Assembly (NCBI GenBank): GCA_018806915.1
Contig: JAGKQI010000089.1
Span: 124,001-188,000, forward strand
Reading direction: 5' to 3'
Origin: Phytophthora colocasiae
Taxonomy: Eukaryota; Oomycota; Peronosporomycetes; Peronosporales; Peronosporaceae
Length of the DNA: 64,000 nucleotides
The position numbers and the translations under genes are program-made. The notes under the pieces were generated by a model that was given only the letters and a program-made list of their open reading frames with translations, had not been told where the DNA came from and ran no database searches. Position 1 is the first letter of the stretch. Every line of letters starts with the position of its first letter. Positions 40,300 through 50,711 of this stretch are shown here, piece by piece.

Positions 40300-40977
40300 T
40301 ATGGATTCAACACCAACAGCGGCACCACTGCAGCAACAACCTCGAGCTATCTCATTCCGCCACCTCCGGAACAAGTCTTTGCGTCTTATGACTGCCCTAC
40401 ACGCATGGAGTAGGCGACAATGTATTGACGTGACAAGGGTCATAACAAGAAGAACAAGGCAAATGAGTGTGACTACTACTTCAGATACAGCTGCAACTTC
40501 AGCCGTTACCACCACTAGTTTGCCAGTTGCTAAGCGAGCCCAATCCGCGCTCGTACAATTACGACGAATCCGAAGAAGCCAAAAAAGAAACGAAGTTCGT
40601 TGGTTGATCATGACGCGCTTCACGCGCTCAAAGAATTTCAGCTGGTCCAACATAAGGAAATTGAGATGAAAAACCTTTCAATTCAAAGAGAAGAACTGGT
40701 ACTAAAGCAGAAGCGGTCCGATAAAGACGAGAAGGAATCTAAAGCTCGCATTGCAGAGTCTGCGAATGTGATGAAGCTGCAGGAGGAAGCGGAGCACCGG
40801 AGGATACTGCGGATAATTATGCTGTTTCGTGAACGGAATAAACTGAAAGCTGAGGGTGTGTCACAGGAGGACATTGATATTGCGATGCCTCTTCCTCAAC
40901 TGGATATAATCAACACCCTAGCTCCGTCAGATACGCCAGAAGCAGGTTTCGACGCTCTTCACCACCGGCATCCCTAG
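40300..40977 (+). pseudogene. partner-type protein of the Harbinger-like unit, frame broken
   Basis: The frame from about 40300 (MDSTPTAAPLQQQ, basic) is followed near 40560 by a second frame with a nuclear-signal-like run (NPKKPKKKRSS) and a long coiled-coil tail (EIEMKNLSIQREELVLKQKR, then KAEGVSQEDIDIAMPLP). PIF/Harbinger elements usually carry a second, Myb/SANT-like protein needed for nuclear import and DNA binding, and the coiled-coil tail and opposite orientation fit such a partner. A clear Myb repeat is not visible. The two halves are in different frames, so it is likely dead. Its end overlaps the 3' end of the transposase frame by 68 bp. Confidence 0.45.
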
Positions 40978-42167
40978 GCAGTGGCATATTCAGCTCATCA
41001 TTTTCGTCTAGGTCATTAGAGCGACCATGTCGCCTAATGTCCTCTTTCCAATCTGCAGGAATCGGCTCAGCAATCAGCAAATTATGTACTATGCAGGCAG
41101 CAGTTACGTAGCGAATAACCTTGCGCATATCCCGACGTTTAGTTAACTTCGTGCGGATCCCATTCAAGTATTGAAATATTGTTTTTAGCAAGCCAATGCA
41201 GTGTTCCGACACAATCCGAATCTTTGCCAATTTACCATTGAAGTTTGTGTGGTTTTGGTCCATTGTACACCCCACAAGTTTTTTAAATATGGGAACCATT
41301 ACTGACGAAGCCTGAAAAGCTGAGTCTCCAAGTAAGTATTCTCTATGACTGAAGAATGTGTTCTGCTGTAGGATAGCTGGGCTATTCCTCCAAACGCGAT
41401 TATCGTGAACTGACCCCGGCCATCCAATTACAATTTGGCGGACTCGAGCAACATCATCACAAGTAATAAGAGTATTAACAGCGTAGTAGCCCTTTCTGAG
41501 AGTAGTAAGCTTCTCCATTTTTCTGAGGTTTAAATGCAAGAGGGAGAAGTGTACCATCCACCAGGCCGATGCAATTTATCAAGCTGTACTTATCACATAT
41601 GCGCCGGGAAATCTCGATACGCTCCGCCGTGCTCGGCCACGCGAGAGTGCTTGGTTCCAGCGCTAAAATTGCTCCAGAAGCTCGATACAAGTAGTTTCCA
41701 ACAGTCCCCTTACCCAAACCTAATAACTGTGCCTGCTTTGACCATGTGGCATCACTGCCGAAGCTTCCCAAACACTTCAATAGAACCAACATGTGTAATT
41801 CAGCGCCACCACGGAACGGGCAGTACCCGTTAGATGTCAAGGCTGGATGAGTCCGAACAAGTTGCACAAGACGGAAGAAGGTCTCCCGGTCCATTCGAAA
41901 GTGTTCCAAGAACTCAGTATCGGTCAAGTATACGTCGTCGTATAGTAGCTTCTTCCATCGGTCCCCACGCCGGCGATATAATGATGGTCGATCAAAGTAC
42001 CGAAATGCTAGCACACTCCTGTAGGCTGCTACGTGCAGCTCATCCAAATCGTCTTCGGTAGTGTCTTCCTCATCAACAAAAAAACGCAAAGCTGCTGCTT
42101 CCGTTCTCACAGGTATGGCAGCCTCCAATGTCCGTAGAGCTTTTTGACGCGAGCTTAGGCGAGGCAT
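40910..42167 (-). pseudogene. Harbinger/PIF-like DDE transposase with one-base frameshift
   Basis: Starts at the ATG at 42167 (MPRLSSRQKALRTLE). The longer frame up to 42266 is spurious because it reads into the gypsy LTR. The N-terminal half holds DRETFFRLVQLV, HMLVLLKCLGSFGS, LLGLGKGTVGNYLYRA and the first Asp in CIGLVDGTLLPLAFKP. Near 41483 one extra base breaks the frame within SQKGYYAVNTL. The second half carries the second Asp (GWPGSVHDNRVWRNS), YLLGDSAFQ, the Glu region (IRIVSEHCIGLLKTIF) and VIRYVTAACIVHNLL, all signatures of the DDE_4/IS5-like Harbinger nuclease. About 420 residues in total if in frame. A gypsy element has landed 69 bp upstream of its start. Confidence 0.83.
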
Positions 42168-42235
42168 GGCGCAGGAATTTAAGTGGCGTGGGAACGAAAT
42201 TTTCGACTTGTTGCTGTGCAAGCTGCAGGGGGTGT

Positions 42236-42655
42236 TGCAGCGGGGCTGCGTAGGTGTGCACGGCACAGAGGAAGTTTAGTTGACTCGTAGAGTCCTGCTT
42301 GCAAGGCACTAGCCTTCGGTTCTATACAAGAACCAAGTAGTCCACTAAATACGGGACTCACAGAGTCAGTGTCCCTATAACAAAGGACTAACACTAACTA
42401 TGTAAAATGCAAACTGATTTTTATTGACTTTATTGTCCTAATCCTAAATGTAACGGATTTAGTATCTAACATACTAAATCCTAATCAAAATGCAACGTGA
42501 GGCTCTGAGGCCATCTACGTATCTACTCGTGTGTGCCACACCATTATGTACCCACATAAATGTATCATGAGTGTCACACACTATTATGTACCCACATAAA
42601 TGTATCCACGTGTGTCACACACCAACGAGAAACATTCGTGTAACATCCCGTTACA
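42236..42655 (-). repeat. 3' LTR of nested gypsy element
   Basis: Plus-strand start TGCAGCGGGGCTGC, end CCCGTTACA. Near-identical to 49405-49825. It includes two copies of a TTATGTACCCACATAAATGT motif near 42543 and 42582. Confidence 0.95.
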
Positions 42656-43565
42656 CTCCCCCACCAAGATTCCGGATACCGTATCCGGAAAGTGTAAACA
42701 CACGACGCGATTATCGGCCGATGGCCACGGCACCTTGCCTTGCGCGGACGGCGCTGTCTCTCGTGCGTGTTACACGCCTCCGTACGCGATGCCACTTGGT
42801 ACACACTTGGGCCCAATGCTTACCAAGCATAGGAGCCTACTGGCTCGAGTCAAGGGGCTCTACGGGCATGGAAAGAAGGCCACAGGTGGCGTATCTATGA
42901 TACTACTGGATCAGTGATCCACAGGGCAAGCCTTCCAAGCTACCAACGGTTCCACGAACCACACAGCAGTGGGGCCCACTCGCTTCACAGTTAATGAGAC
43001 CCTCGGATGAGCACTGTGTGCAGGGCTTGATGCCCAAGTTGTCCTTGAAGCAGGCGCAAGCGCCACTATGTGTCACAGACACTGTGTCTTGTGAATACAC
43101 GTGCTCCAGCACAGTCGTAGACACGACAACGAGCACCAGACAGCTAAGCTGTCGCTCAGGAGGAGCTTACCTACCTCCTACTGCTATGCAGCATGCGGGG
43201 TCCAATGCATTGGCATCCCTGGCATCCACAGTGCCTCATGACATAGTCATACCTATTGATCGCTTCTAGCGTCAGGTGATCGGATAGAATCCGTTTCCAG
43301 CACCACTTGTCACTTATACAGAACGTCATTAAGACGGTTGTTCATCACGAACCATCTTCGCTTCATGATCGCGAAGCTCCGGGCCATAGGCCAGTGTTGT
43401 TAAAGGGTCATAGACCCTTGAAACACGCGCGCGAGGCGCATGTAGCTCTACTGCACTTGCAGTTTGAGCATTCGATGCCATGTCGACGGCACCAACGTGC
43501 TCGCTGCAAGTATTGCAGCTACGGGTCAGAGCCTGAGCTCAGCAACGACCCTGTGAACTCCCACC
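42656..43565 (-). other. gypsy 3' untranslated/internal tail
   Basis: About 0.9 kb between the chromodomain region and the 3' LTR. Open stretches on both strands have no recognisable domain. Confidence 0.4.
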
Positions 43566-44462
43566 TTAGTGGGAGGTGCTTGGCACCCGGCGACTCCGTC
43601 GCACCCCATCGGGCGGTCCTGACACCGGGTGTGCCCGATCATACGCGTCAACGACGTCGGGGCAATCCTGCCGTAGTGGCACCTCAAACTCCCACGAGTT
43701 CTGTGAGTGAGGGTAACCTCGCCACTTCACCAGATACTGGTTGTGACCTTGGCGACGACGCCGCGCCATCAGGCGATCCACGTGATAGTGAAGCTCACCT
43801 TGCTCATCGAGCAGAGCAGGAGGAGGACGAGCGGTCGATGGGTTCTCGCGCTGCGAGTGTAGACGCGCTGCATTGCTTGCAGACCCGCGTGGGCTCGGTG
43901 AAGGAGCACGACCACCACGTCGGTCATCCGACCCATCGCTTAGCGACTGGTCTCGAGGAGACCTAGAGTCGCGGGGACCGGTCTGGAGTCGCCTCTGGTG
44001 CTGCATCAGCGGGTCTATGACCTCGAGCATCACGTTGCTCCGGATCGACAAGACCTGTTGGTTCGGATGCAACCACCTGTGGCTCTGCCACCTGCTGCCG
44101 TGCAGCCTTCGTCCGACTCGGCGCCAGCTCCTCCAGAACTCACAAGAGAAGGGTCCCGATATGGCTTAAGCAAGCCCACGTAGAACACAGGATGTGTTCG
44201 CATACGCTTTGGCAAGTCAAGCGTGTATGCCAGGCCCTTCTTGGCCACGACCGTGAACGGTCCAATGAAGCGCGGCCGCAACTTCGTCTTGAAGACGGCT
44301 GACACTGCGTGTGTAGACAGAGTTCTTAGCGTTTAATAAAACGTGGTCACCGACCTTGAACTCCCACATGTTGCTTCTGCCTTTGGCATCAGCTTGTTCC
44401 TTTTGAACATCTTGGCTTTCAGCCATTGCGTCACGCACACGGCGTAAGACGCTAAGCCTCAT
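43566..44462 (-). pseudogene. gypsy integrase C-terminus and chromodomain, frames broken
   Basis: The stretch from 44462 carries FKVGDHVLLNAKN, and the frame at 44305-44030 carries LRPRFIGPFTVVAKKG, followed by MRTHPVFYVGLLKPY: the integrase C-terminal SH3-like region (GPFxV, HPVFHVSxLKP). The frame from 44072 holds a chromodomain (LHYHVDRLMARRRRQG, NQYLVKWRGYP, QNSWEFE), which in chromoviruses guides integration to modified histones. The segments are in different frames, so this copy could not make a working fusion. Confidence 0.75.
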
Positions 44463-44560
44463 CGAGAGGAAGTCATCGACTTGCTTGCGAACAGCAAGGG
44501 GCTGACATCAGCAAGCTCGGAGTCGAGCGACGGCACAGCCTCTCCCCACCAAGCCCAAGG

Positions 44561-46345
44561 CTACCGCGTGGCGGAGTGGAGTGGGACGCGCGGATGCGCA
44601 AGGCCGTTCACGTAGAACGGGGTGAAGCCTGTCGAGGCATGCACCGCGTTGTTCATTGAGAACTCAACGAGAGGGAGCATAGCGCTCCAACGCTTCGGCG
44701 TTTCAGCGCATACGCTGCGGAGGATGTCCTCTAGGACGCGGTTCACGCGTTCAGTCTGACCGTCGGTCTGCGGATGATCCGCCGTGGACATGTCCAGTCG
44801 AGTGCCAAGCACTTTGAAGACGGACGTCCAGAAGTGACCCGTGAAACGGGGGTCTCGATCCGAGACAATGGTCTCTGGCAGCCCATGCTGACGGAAGACC
44901 CGATCGATAAAGATCGTCGCTGTACCAGCGCCATCGACGGTGTCCGGCACAGCCGCCAGGTGAGCCATCTTGCTCAGACGGTCAACGAAGACCACAACGC
45001 CCGTGTTGCCTGCCGTATCCTTCGGCAGGCCAAACACGAAGTCCATACTCATGGACTGCCAACACCCAGAGGGTACAGGCAAGCTCGCCAAAGGCGCTGC
45101 CGCATGCGGCGAGGGTTTAACCCGCTGACACGTCTCGCACGTGTGCACATATGTGCTGACCCACTTGTACATCTTCGGCCACCAGTACATGGAGCTCACC
45201 GAGCCGTAGGTCTTCTCGCGACCGAGGTGGCCGCTTGTGGGCGTGTCGTGGGCCTCATAGAGGATACGATACTTCAGGTCCTCATCGTGAGGAACCACCA
45301 CACGTGGTGGGTCATCCTGACCCGTGCTGTAGTACAGCAGACCGCCTCCCAGGCTATAGCGTTGGAGTCTCGCCTTCAGGCGTCGTGACAGAGTCACCTT
45401 TGAGTCCTTAAACTCATCGCTCCCTAGAGCTTGAAGCAGCGCGACACAAGAGTCGTCCTGAGCGTACGCTGCTCGAACCATGTCCGTCACGGACGACGTC
45501 ACCGAGGTGACATGAGATAACTCATAGTCCGGGCGACGTGATAACGCGTCAGCGAGGACGTTCTGCCTTCCAGGCTTGTACTTCACCTCGAAGTTATACT
45601 CCACAAAGAAGGAGAGCCATCGGGCCATCCTCTGCGAGAGGTGAGGCGACTGCGTCGCTGTGCGTAGTGACGCATGATCCGTGTAGATCACAAACGGCTT
45701 GGAGCCGAGCAGGTGAACCCTGAATTTGACGAGAGCGTACTTCATCGCAAGTAGCTCCTTGTCATGAACTGGATAGTTCTTCTCAGCAGCCTTGAGCTGC
45801 CGAGACTCAAACGCAATGACGCGTTCGCGCCCGTCGGCGTCCGCTTGTAGCAAAGCACTGCCGATGGCAAAGTCCGAGGCGTCACAGACGACGATGAACG
45901 GACGATCGGGGTCTGGCAACGCCAGTATCGGTGCCTGAAGCAGGCTATCCTTGATACGAGTGAACGCACTCTCGTGCTCAGCACGCCATACCCATTCGGC
46001 ATCCTTCTTAAGGAGATCCGACAGTGGCCGAGCCAACTCAGCGTAGTTCTCGCTGTACTTGTGCAAGTAGTTGGCCAAGCCCAGCCACTTACGCAAGTCC
46101 TTCTGGTTCAAGGGAACCGGCCAGTCCACAATGGCCTTGACTTTTGCTGGATCAGCACGAAGGCCATGCTTCCCAATGAAGCACCCTAGGAAAGGGATTT
46201 CTTCCGCGCCAAAGACGCACTTGTCCGCGTTGGCGTACAACTTGTTGATGCGCATGCACTCGAGCACTGCTCTCACGTGTTCCACGTGTACCTCGACATC
46301 AGTCTTCCCGTGCTCCAGCACGACTGTGGACGAACACATCGTCAA
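44561..46345 (-). CDS. gypsy pol, second half: RT end, RNase H, integrase
   Basis: 594 codons without a stop. It contains the RT thumb (FLGCFIGKHGLRADPAKVKA, RKWLGLANYLHKY), RNase H (FIVVCDASDFAIGSALLQ, YPVHDKELLAMKYAL, VIYTDHASLRT), an integrase zinc finger of H-H-C-C type (HDTPTSGHLGREKTYG, then CETCQRVKPSPH), and the integrase core with its catalytic acids (SMDFVFGLPKD, VSDRDPRF, HPQTDGQTERVNR). The frame differs by one from the upstream RT ORF, which overlaps it around YFDDVFVHS, so a single indel separates the halves. The ATG given by the frame is not a real start. Confidence 0.85.
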   Translation of the reverse strand: MTMCSSTVVLEHGKTDVEVHVEHVRAVLECMRINKLYANADKCVFGAEEIPFLGCFIGKHGLRADPAKVKAIVDWPVPLNQKDLRKWLGLANYLHKYSENYAELARPLSDLLKKDAEWVWRAEHESAFTRIKDSLLQAPILALPDPDRPFIVVCDASDFAIGSALLQADADGRERVIAFESRQLKAAEKNYPVHDKELLAMKYALVKFRVHLLGSKPFVIYTDHASLRTATQSPHLSQRMARWLSFFVEYNFEVKYKPGRQNVLADALSRRPDYELSHVTSVTSSVTDMVRAAYAQDDSCVALLQALGSDEFKDSKVTLSRRLKARLQRYSLGGGLLYYSTGQDDPPRVVVPHDEDLKYRILYEAHDTPTSGHLGREKTYGSVSSMYWWPKMYKWVSTYVHTCETCQRVKPSPHAAAPLASLPVPSGCWQSMSMDFVFGLPKDTAGNTGVVVFVDRLSKMAHLAAVPDTVDGAGTATIFIDRVFRQHGLPETIVSDRDPRFTGHFWTSVFKVLGTRLDMSTADHPQTDGQTERVNRVLEDILRSVCAETPKRWSAMLPLVEFSMNNAVHASTGFTPFYVNGLAHPRVPLHSATR

Positions 46346-47972
46346 AGTACGTCTGTGCGAATGCCCGTAGGGGCCTGAACAACTGCGTCACTAGACGATT
46401 GAACGTTGCAGGCGCATTCGACAGCCCTTGGGGCATGACGAGCCACTCCCAGAGCATACCGCTCGGGGTGCTCACCGCTGTAAGCGGAATATCACTGGCT
46501 CGCATGAGCAGCTGATAGTAGCCATCGACTAAGTCGAGCGCACTGTACATGGTGCAACCCACCATGTTGTTCTGAAGAACATCCTTCCTAGGAATCGGCG
46601 TCTGCGCCGGAATCGTGGCAGCGTTGAGCTTGTTAAAAGCGTGAACGATACGCCACTTGCCATTCGGCTTTCTGACACAGAACGTTGGCGCGGAGTGCGG
46701 AGACTTGCTCTCGCGCACGAGACCCGCCGCGTGCTTAGCACGGAAGAAGGCGTCAATGACGTCGCATTGCTCTTTAGGAAGAGGCCACTGCCGGGTCACG
46801 CAGTATTTAGTTCCGGGAACTAAGTCGATCTCGTGACGAACGCCTCGGTCAGGAGGCAGGCCACTCGGTGGTTCCTTTGAGACAACGTCTCCATATTCCT
46901 TCAGCAAGGAGTAGAAGGGATCCGAGGGATTCTTGAGGATCTCCGATCCACTCCTGGCGCTCAGCGCCTTCTTGACCTCGGCCAAGACGGACTCGTCAAC
47001 GAGGGACGATGAGTTTAACTCCTCTTCAGGTCGAACGATGACCACCTCGGCGAGTTCGCCAGCCTTCAAGGCATCGCCAAAGTCGGCGAACGACATCTCT
47101 TCTAGCTCAAGGAGCTTGTCAACACTCGGCAGTCCGTCCAGCAGGACGCTGCCTTCGGCACTGCCGTCCACTCCATCAACCAGAATGTATAGCTGCCCAC
47201 AGCCCTCCCGTGCGTTGACACTTGACGTCACGGACGACTCAGACGCAGAGCGTCTCGCCCATAGGGCCTTACGACGTCGTCGCCTAGCCGACGAACGTCC
47301 ACTCGACGGAGTACGTGCCGCTGCACAGGTAATGGCCTTGCCCGGCCCAGTGTCAGTGACACTCAGTGACTGACTCGGTCTACCGCCGACGTCACTAGAC
47401 GGAGTACGTGCCGCCGCACAGGTTTCGGCCCCTTCAGGCCCAGTGTCAGTGACACTCTGCGATCCACTCGGTCGACGACCGATGCCGCTCAGCGGAGTAC
47501 GTGCCGCTGCACAATCAATGACCGTAACAGGTCCAGTGTCAGAGACACTCAGCGATCGACTTGGTCCACGACCAGTATCACTCGACGGAGTACGTGCCGC
47601 CCCACAGTTCACGGCCCGAAACGGCCCGATGCCATCGGCATCCAGTGACGGTCCATGACCGGCGTCACTCGGCGGAGTACGTGCCGCCCCACAGGGGTTA
47701 CGTGAGCTTTGCCCACACGTTGACTCACTGTCAACCAGCGCTACGCGCTCAACAGGACTGCGGTCCTCGCACTCGGTGCTGTCCACCAACTCGGACACAC
47801 CGACTTCCAGCATCATAGCCGACTCGGCTCGATGCTCGCGCCAATAGCGCTTCTGCTTCCTAGCAGAGGTGGGTTCATGACTCGCCAAAGCTCCACTAGG
47901 AGAGAAGTGCGTAGCACCTAAGGTCTTCGACCTCCAATCAATCCATGGCTCGTGGCGCTCCAGCCACGCCAT
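46299..47972 (-). CDS. gypsy pol, first half: linker repeats and RT fingers/palm
   Basis: 557 codons. Residues about 90-235 are five tandem copies of a 31-residue unit (CAAARTPSSD...PS.SLSVTDTGP). A linker follows, then the RT: LPPDRGVRHEIDLVPG, KSPHSAPTFCVRKPNGKWRI, YSALDLVDGYYQLLM, MPQGLSNAPATFNRL and the catalytic YFDDVFVHS. The frame runs out 6 codons after the active site because of the one-base shift relative to the next ORF. The repeats lie between protease and RT, where most gypsy elements have no such insert. Confidence 0.83.
   Translation of the reverse strand: MAWLERHEPWIDWRSKTLGATHFSPSGALASHEPTSARKQKRYWREHRAESAMMLEVGVSELVDSTECEDRSPVERVALVDSESTCGQSSRNPCGAARTPPSDAGHGPSLDADGIGPFRAVNCGAARTPSSDTGRGPSRSLSVSDTGPVTVIDCAAARTPLSGIGRRPSGSQSVTDTGPEGAETCAAARTPSSDVGGRPSQSLSVTDTGPGKAITCAAARTPSSGRSSARRRRRKALWARRSASESSVTSSVNAREGCGQLYILVDGVDGSAEGSVLLDGLPSVDKLLELEEMSFADFGDALKAGELAEVVIVRPEEELNSSSLVDESVLAEVKKALSARSGSEILKNPSDPFYSLLKEYGDVVSKEPPSGLPPDRGVRHEIDLVPGTKYCVTRQWPLPKEQCDVIDAFFRAKHAAGLVRESKSPHSAPTFCVRKPNGKWRIVHAFNKLNAATIPAQTPIPRKDVLQNNMVGCTMYSALDLVDGYYQLLMRASDIPLTAVSTPSGMLWEWLVMPQGLSNAPATFNRLVTQLFRPLRAFAQTYFDDVFVHSRAGARED
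47301..47696 (-). repeat. five tandem 93-bp coding repeats in gypsy pol
   Basis: The marker GGAGTACGTGCCGC (plus strand) recurs at 47308, 47401, 47494, 47587 and 47674, i.e. spacings of 93, 93, 93 and 87 bp, all multiples of three. They encode a 31-residue Ser/Thr/Pro-rich unit. Confidence 0.9.
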
Positions 47973-48300
47973 GCCAGAGATGAGAGTCGTACCTCGAATC
48001 CAGGTCCAGGACCAAGCAGCGCTCCACGCTATCGAAGTCCAAGAACTTCAGCCGCAGGTCCATGGGGACCTTGGCCACCGTGACACGGACGCCCGTCGCT
48101 AGACGGACTGTGACTGTGTCACCTCTTCGCGCTCGAAGCGCCTCAGCATATTGCTGACTACCTTCAACGGTGGAGCGTCTGACGTAGTTGCCAGACGCCC
48201 CCGAATCGATCAACACGATCCACGGCTTCTCAAAGCCCTTCACGTCCACCTGGACGACCAGCAAGCCCTGCTTGCTCACACGTTCCGTGTTCAAGAGCAC
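47938..48300 (-). pseudogene. gypsy aspartic protease segment
   Basis: A 120-codon frame with the retropepsin active site VLIDSGASGNYVRR and the following hydrophobic strands (VTVRLATGVRVTVAKVPMDL, then CLVLDLD). It is not in frame with the gag part upstream or RT downstream, so the polyprotein is interrupted here too. Confidence 0.75.
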
Positions 48301-48376
48301 GGAGCTCTTCGGGGCTGAGCCCAGTGCCTCTCACGCACTGCAGAACTCAGTTCTTCCCCAGTAGACCGCCCCGCGT

Positions 48377-49282
48377 CTACTGGGAGCCGGCGTTTCCTGG
48401 GCAGAGCCCAAAGCGGGACCCGCGACAGGGTTGCGGCCATTTTGGCCGGCGCGCTCTTTTGCGCAGAGGGCAGTTGGGCCTCAGGTGTGAGGGACTGCCG
48501 CATGTATAGCACCGGCGGGTGCTCATACGCTGCACCGCAGCTCGTAGCTCAGCTACCTCATCTTCAGCATAGCTGAGGTCCATGGGCTCAGGTCCACCGG
48601 ACCCTGTGCTGCTAGCACCGACCCTCGACAACTTAAAGTTGTGTTCGGCATTCAATTCCACGCTGACAGCATCTTCCGAAGCTGTGGGGTTCTGACGGAA
48701 TGTCTCCGTCCTGGCCACGCCAGCTCGTAAGCCTTCCATGAAGACGGTCACGGCGACCACCTCCAGGTAGAGGGTCGGCAGCCATGCCAGCAATGAGCGT
48801 GCGCAGCTCTTGGACATAGTCCACCAGATCCTTCTTGCCCTGGCGACAAGCAAGGAAGCGTGACCGCACGCGATACGCCTGGTTAGGCGGAGCAAACACT
48901 TGCGTGAGCTTGGCGCCTTTAGCTCGCCCCATGTGGGAAGGCCGCTTCCACCGACGTCCCAGACGTCAAGGCCCATTCTCGTGCTTGTCCTTCGAGCTTA
49001 GAGATGGCAAACGCAACGCGTTGCCCTCCAACTGGAGCATGGCGGCCCCCATGGCCATTTCGACCTCTCGGGTCCACAAAGGAGGTTCTCTCCCTCATTC
49101 CCGAGGAAGGTCTTCACGCTGAGCGTGACGGGCTTAGCTCTCGGAGCAGGGGTAACCCCTGTTACATTCCGCTGAATGTGCTCGACGAGAGCGTTTTCGT
49201 ACGAGGCAAATGCCTCGAGGCGCGCGTTGACGGCCTCCGGCCCTTGGGACGCAAGGTGCGCCGTACCTTCCGGGCCCAACAA
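48377..49282 (-). pseudogene. gypsy gag, split over three frames
   Basis: Pieces: 49282-48998 (helical, SVKTFLGNEGENL), 48932-48633 with the gag-core phrase FAPPNQAYRVRSRFLACRQG and LVDYVQELRTLIAGM, and 48976-48377 with the CCHC knuckle CYTCGSPSHLRPNC. Each ends by frame change, so no intact gag is made. The order matches the Retrotrans_gag core followed by a nucleocapsid knuckle. Confidence 0.75.
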
Positions 49283-49404
49283 GGACGTAAGCTTGTTAAG
49301 CGTGTCCCGCTGACTCGAGTCAAGTGAGCGTATGCTTCTGGCTCCATTCTCACAGAGAAACAGTCTTCAACTCAGGAGTTGGATTGACTACGAGTGCTAC
49401 CAGA

Positions 49405-49825
49405 TGCAGCGGGGCTGCGTAGGTGTGCACGGCACAGAGGAAGTTTAGTTGACTCGTAGAGTCCTGCTTGCAAGGCACTAGCCTTCGGTTCTATACAAGA
49501 ACCAAGTAGTCCACTAAATACGGGACTCACAGAGTCAGTGTCCCTATAACAAAGGACTAACACTAACTATGTAAAATGCAAACTGATTTTTATTGACTTT
49601 ATTGCCCTAATCCTAAATGTAACGGATTTAGTATCTAACATACTAAATCCTAATCAAAATGCAACGTGAGGCTCTGAGGCCATCTACGTATCTACTCGTG
49701 TGTGCCACACCATTATGTACCCACATAAATGTATCATGAGTGTCACACACTATTATGTACCCACATAAATGTATCCACGTGTGTCACACACCAACGAGAA
49801 ACATTCGTGTAACATCCCCGTTACA
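49405..49825 (-). repeat. 5' LTR of nested gypsy element
   Basis: One base longer than the 3' copy (CCCCG versus CCCG) and with one T/C difference near 49605. The small ORF across it is not a gene. Confidence 0.95.
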
Positions 49826-49830
49826 GGTGT

Positions 49831-50711
49831 TCAATGCTCTCGGACACTCATTGGCTAAAATCTATTTCGTGGCGCGTCGCGCGGGAAAAAAAAGTTGCTC
49901 TAGCTGCGAGCATTGACAACTCCTAATATACACCAGAGCCAAATTAACCCCTCTACTCCCAACGTCGTATCTTACGCCATAGCAAAATCACTATGTCGTA
50001 AGTTACGACATACGGCAATTAACAATAGAAAATGGATCGGGCAATACTTTAATCAAGTCTAAATTGGAGCATAAGATGCTAGAGGTGATTTGGACCACCT
50101 TCAGAACCAGGACGATATATCTTGATGATTTGAAAGCGGGAAAGAATCCAGGTGCCGACAGTCACACAAACCATTCATTAGCTCAATGGCGCACATCTGA
50201 CAAGCCGCAGAACAAAGGAATCCGCTGTCGAGGTGGCACGTGACATTGATTTTGGACATTTCAGGCGTCAACTAAAGCCTGTGGGTTGGTCCTTAACTCG
50301 GGAATGGAGCCTGATGGGGGGTTTTGTAGGCCAGGGTGCAGTACAGTATTGTGTAGTGGAATACATACTGTATACGCTCAAAGCAATAAGAGGCCTGCGT
50401 GTCAATTGATGAGTGTTAGGAAGTGTCGAGTTGTAACACACACTTCCTTGAATTGGTGTACCTTTTGTTGCCATGACTGCAGTTATGTTCTTGTCTGATC
50501 TGGAGTAGTGGCGGTAAGTTACGACATCGAGGACTCAATGTGATCGACAAAGGTGTATATTAGACGACATTGAAAAAATAACCTTTTGAAAATTAATACA
50601 CCGATCTTCATGTCGTGGCTATGCATCATACAAACTCGAAGTAATGTGCGTATGGTGTACTTATGACGTTCATTAGCGTGTTATGGTGTATATTTCTTGG
50701 GAACCAAGGGG
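49831..50711. other. interior flank of the nested elements
   Basis: AT-rich DNA between the gypsy 5' LTR and the right inverted end. A small inverted pair (TCAATGCTC near 49830, GAGCATTGA near 49908) and CCAAATTAACCCC near 49940, which mirrors TTAATTTGGC beside the left inverted end (40159-40168), may mark the edge of the Harbinger-like unit. Repeated GTAAGTTACGACAT motifs occur near 49998 and 50515. No credible gene. Confidence 0.45.

Larger units (their letters stand above)
42236..49825 (-). mobile_element. Ty3/gypsy chromodomain retrotransposon nested in the Harbinger-like unit
   Basis: 7,590 bp, transcribed right to left. The LTRs at 49405-49825 (5', 421 bp) and 42236-42655 (3', 420 bp) differ by one substitution and one C-run indel. 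The target duplication GGTGT lies at 42231-42235 and 49826-49830. In minus-strand LTR terms the ends are TG and CA. The order gag, protease, RT, RNase H, integrase, chromodomain assigns it to the gypsy/chromovirus group. Reading frames change several times, so this copy is defective, though by few lesions. Confidence 0.95.

Noticed and set aside
42168..42266. 33 extra N-terminal residues of the Harbinger-like transposase
   Set aside because: Most of this stretch (42236-42266) is gypsy LTR sequence.
42179..42394. Small ORF repeated at 49372-49563
   Set aside because: Lies mostly in the LTRs, hence present twice; not a gene.
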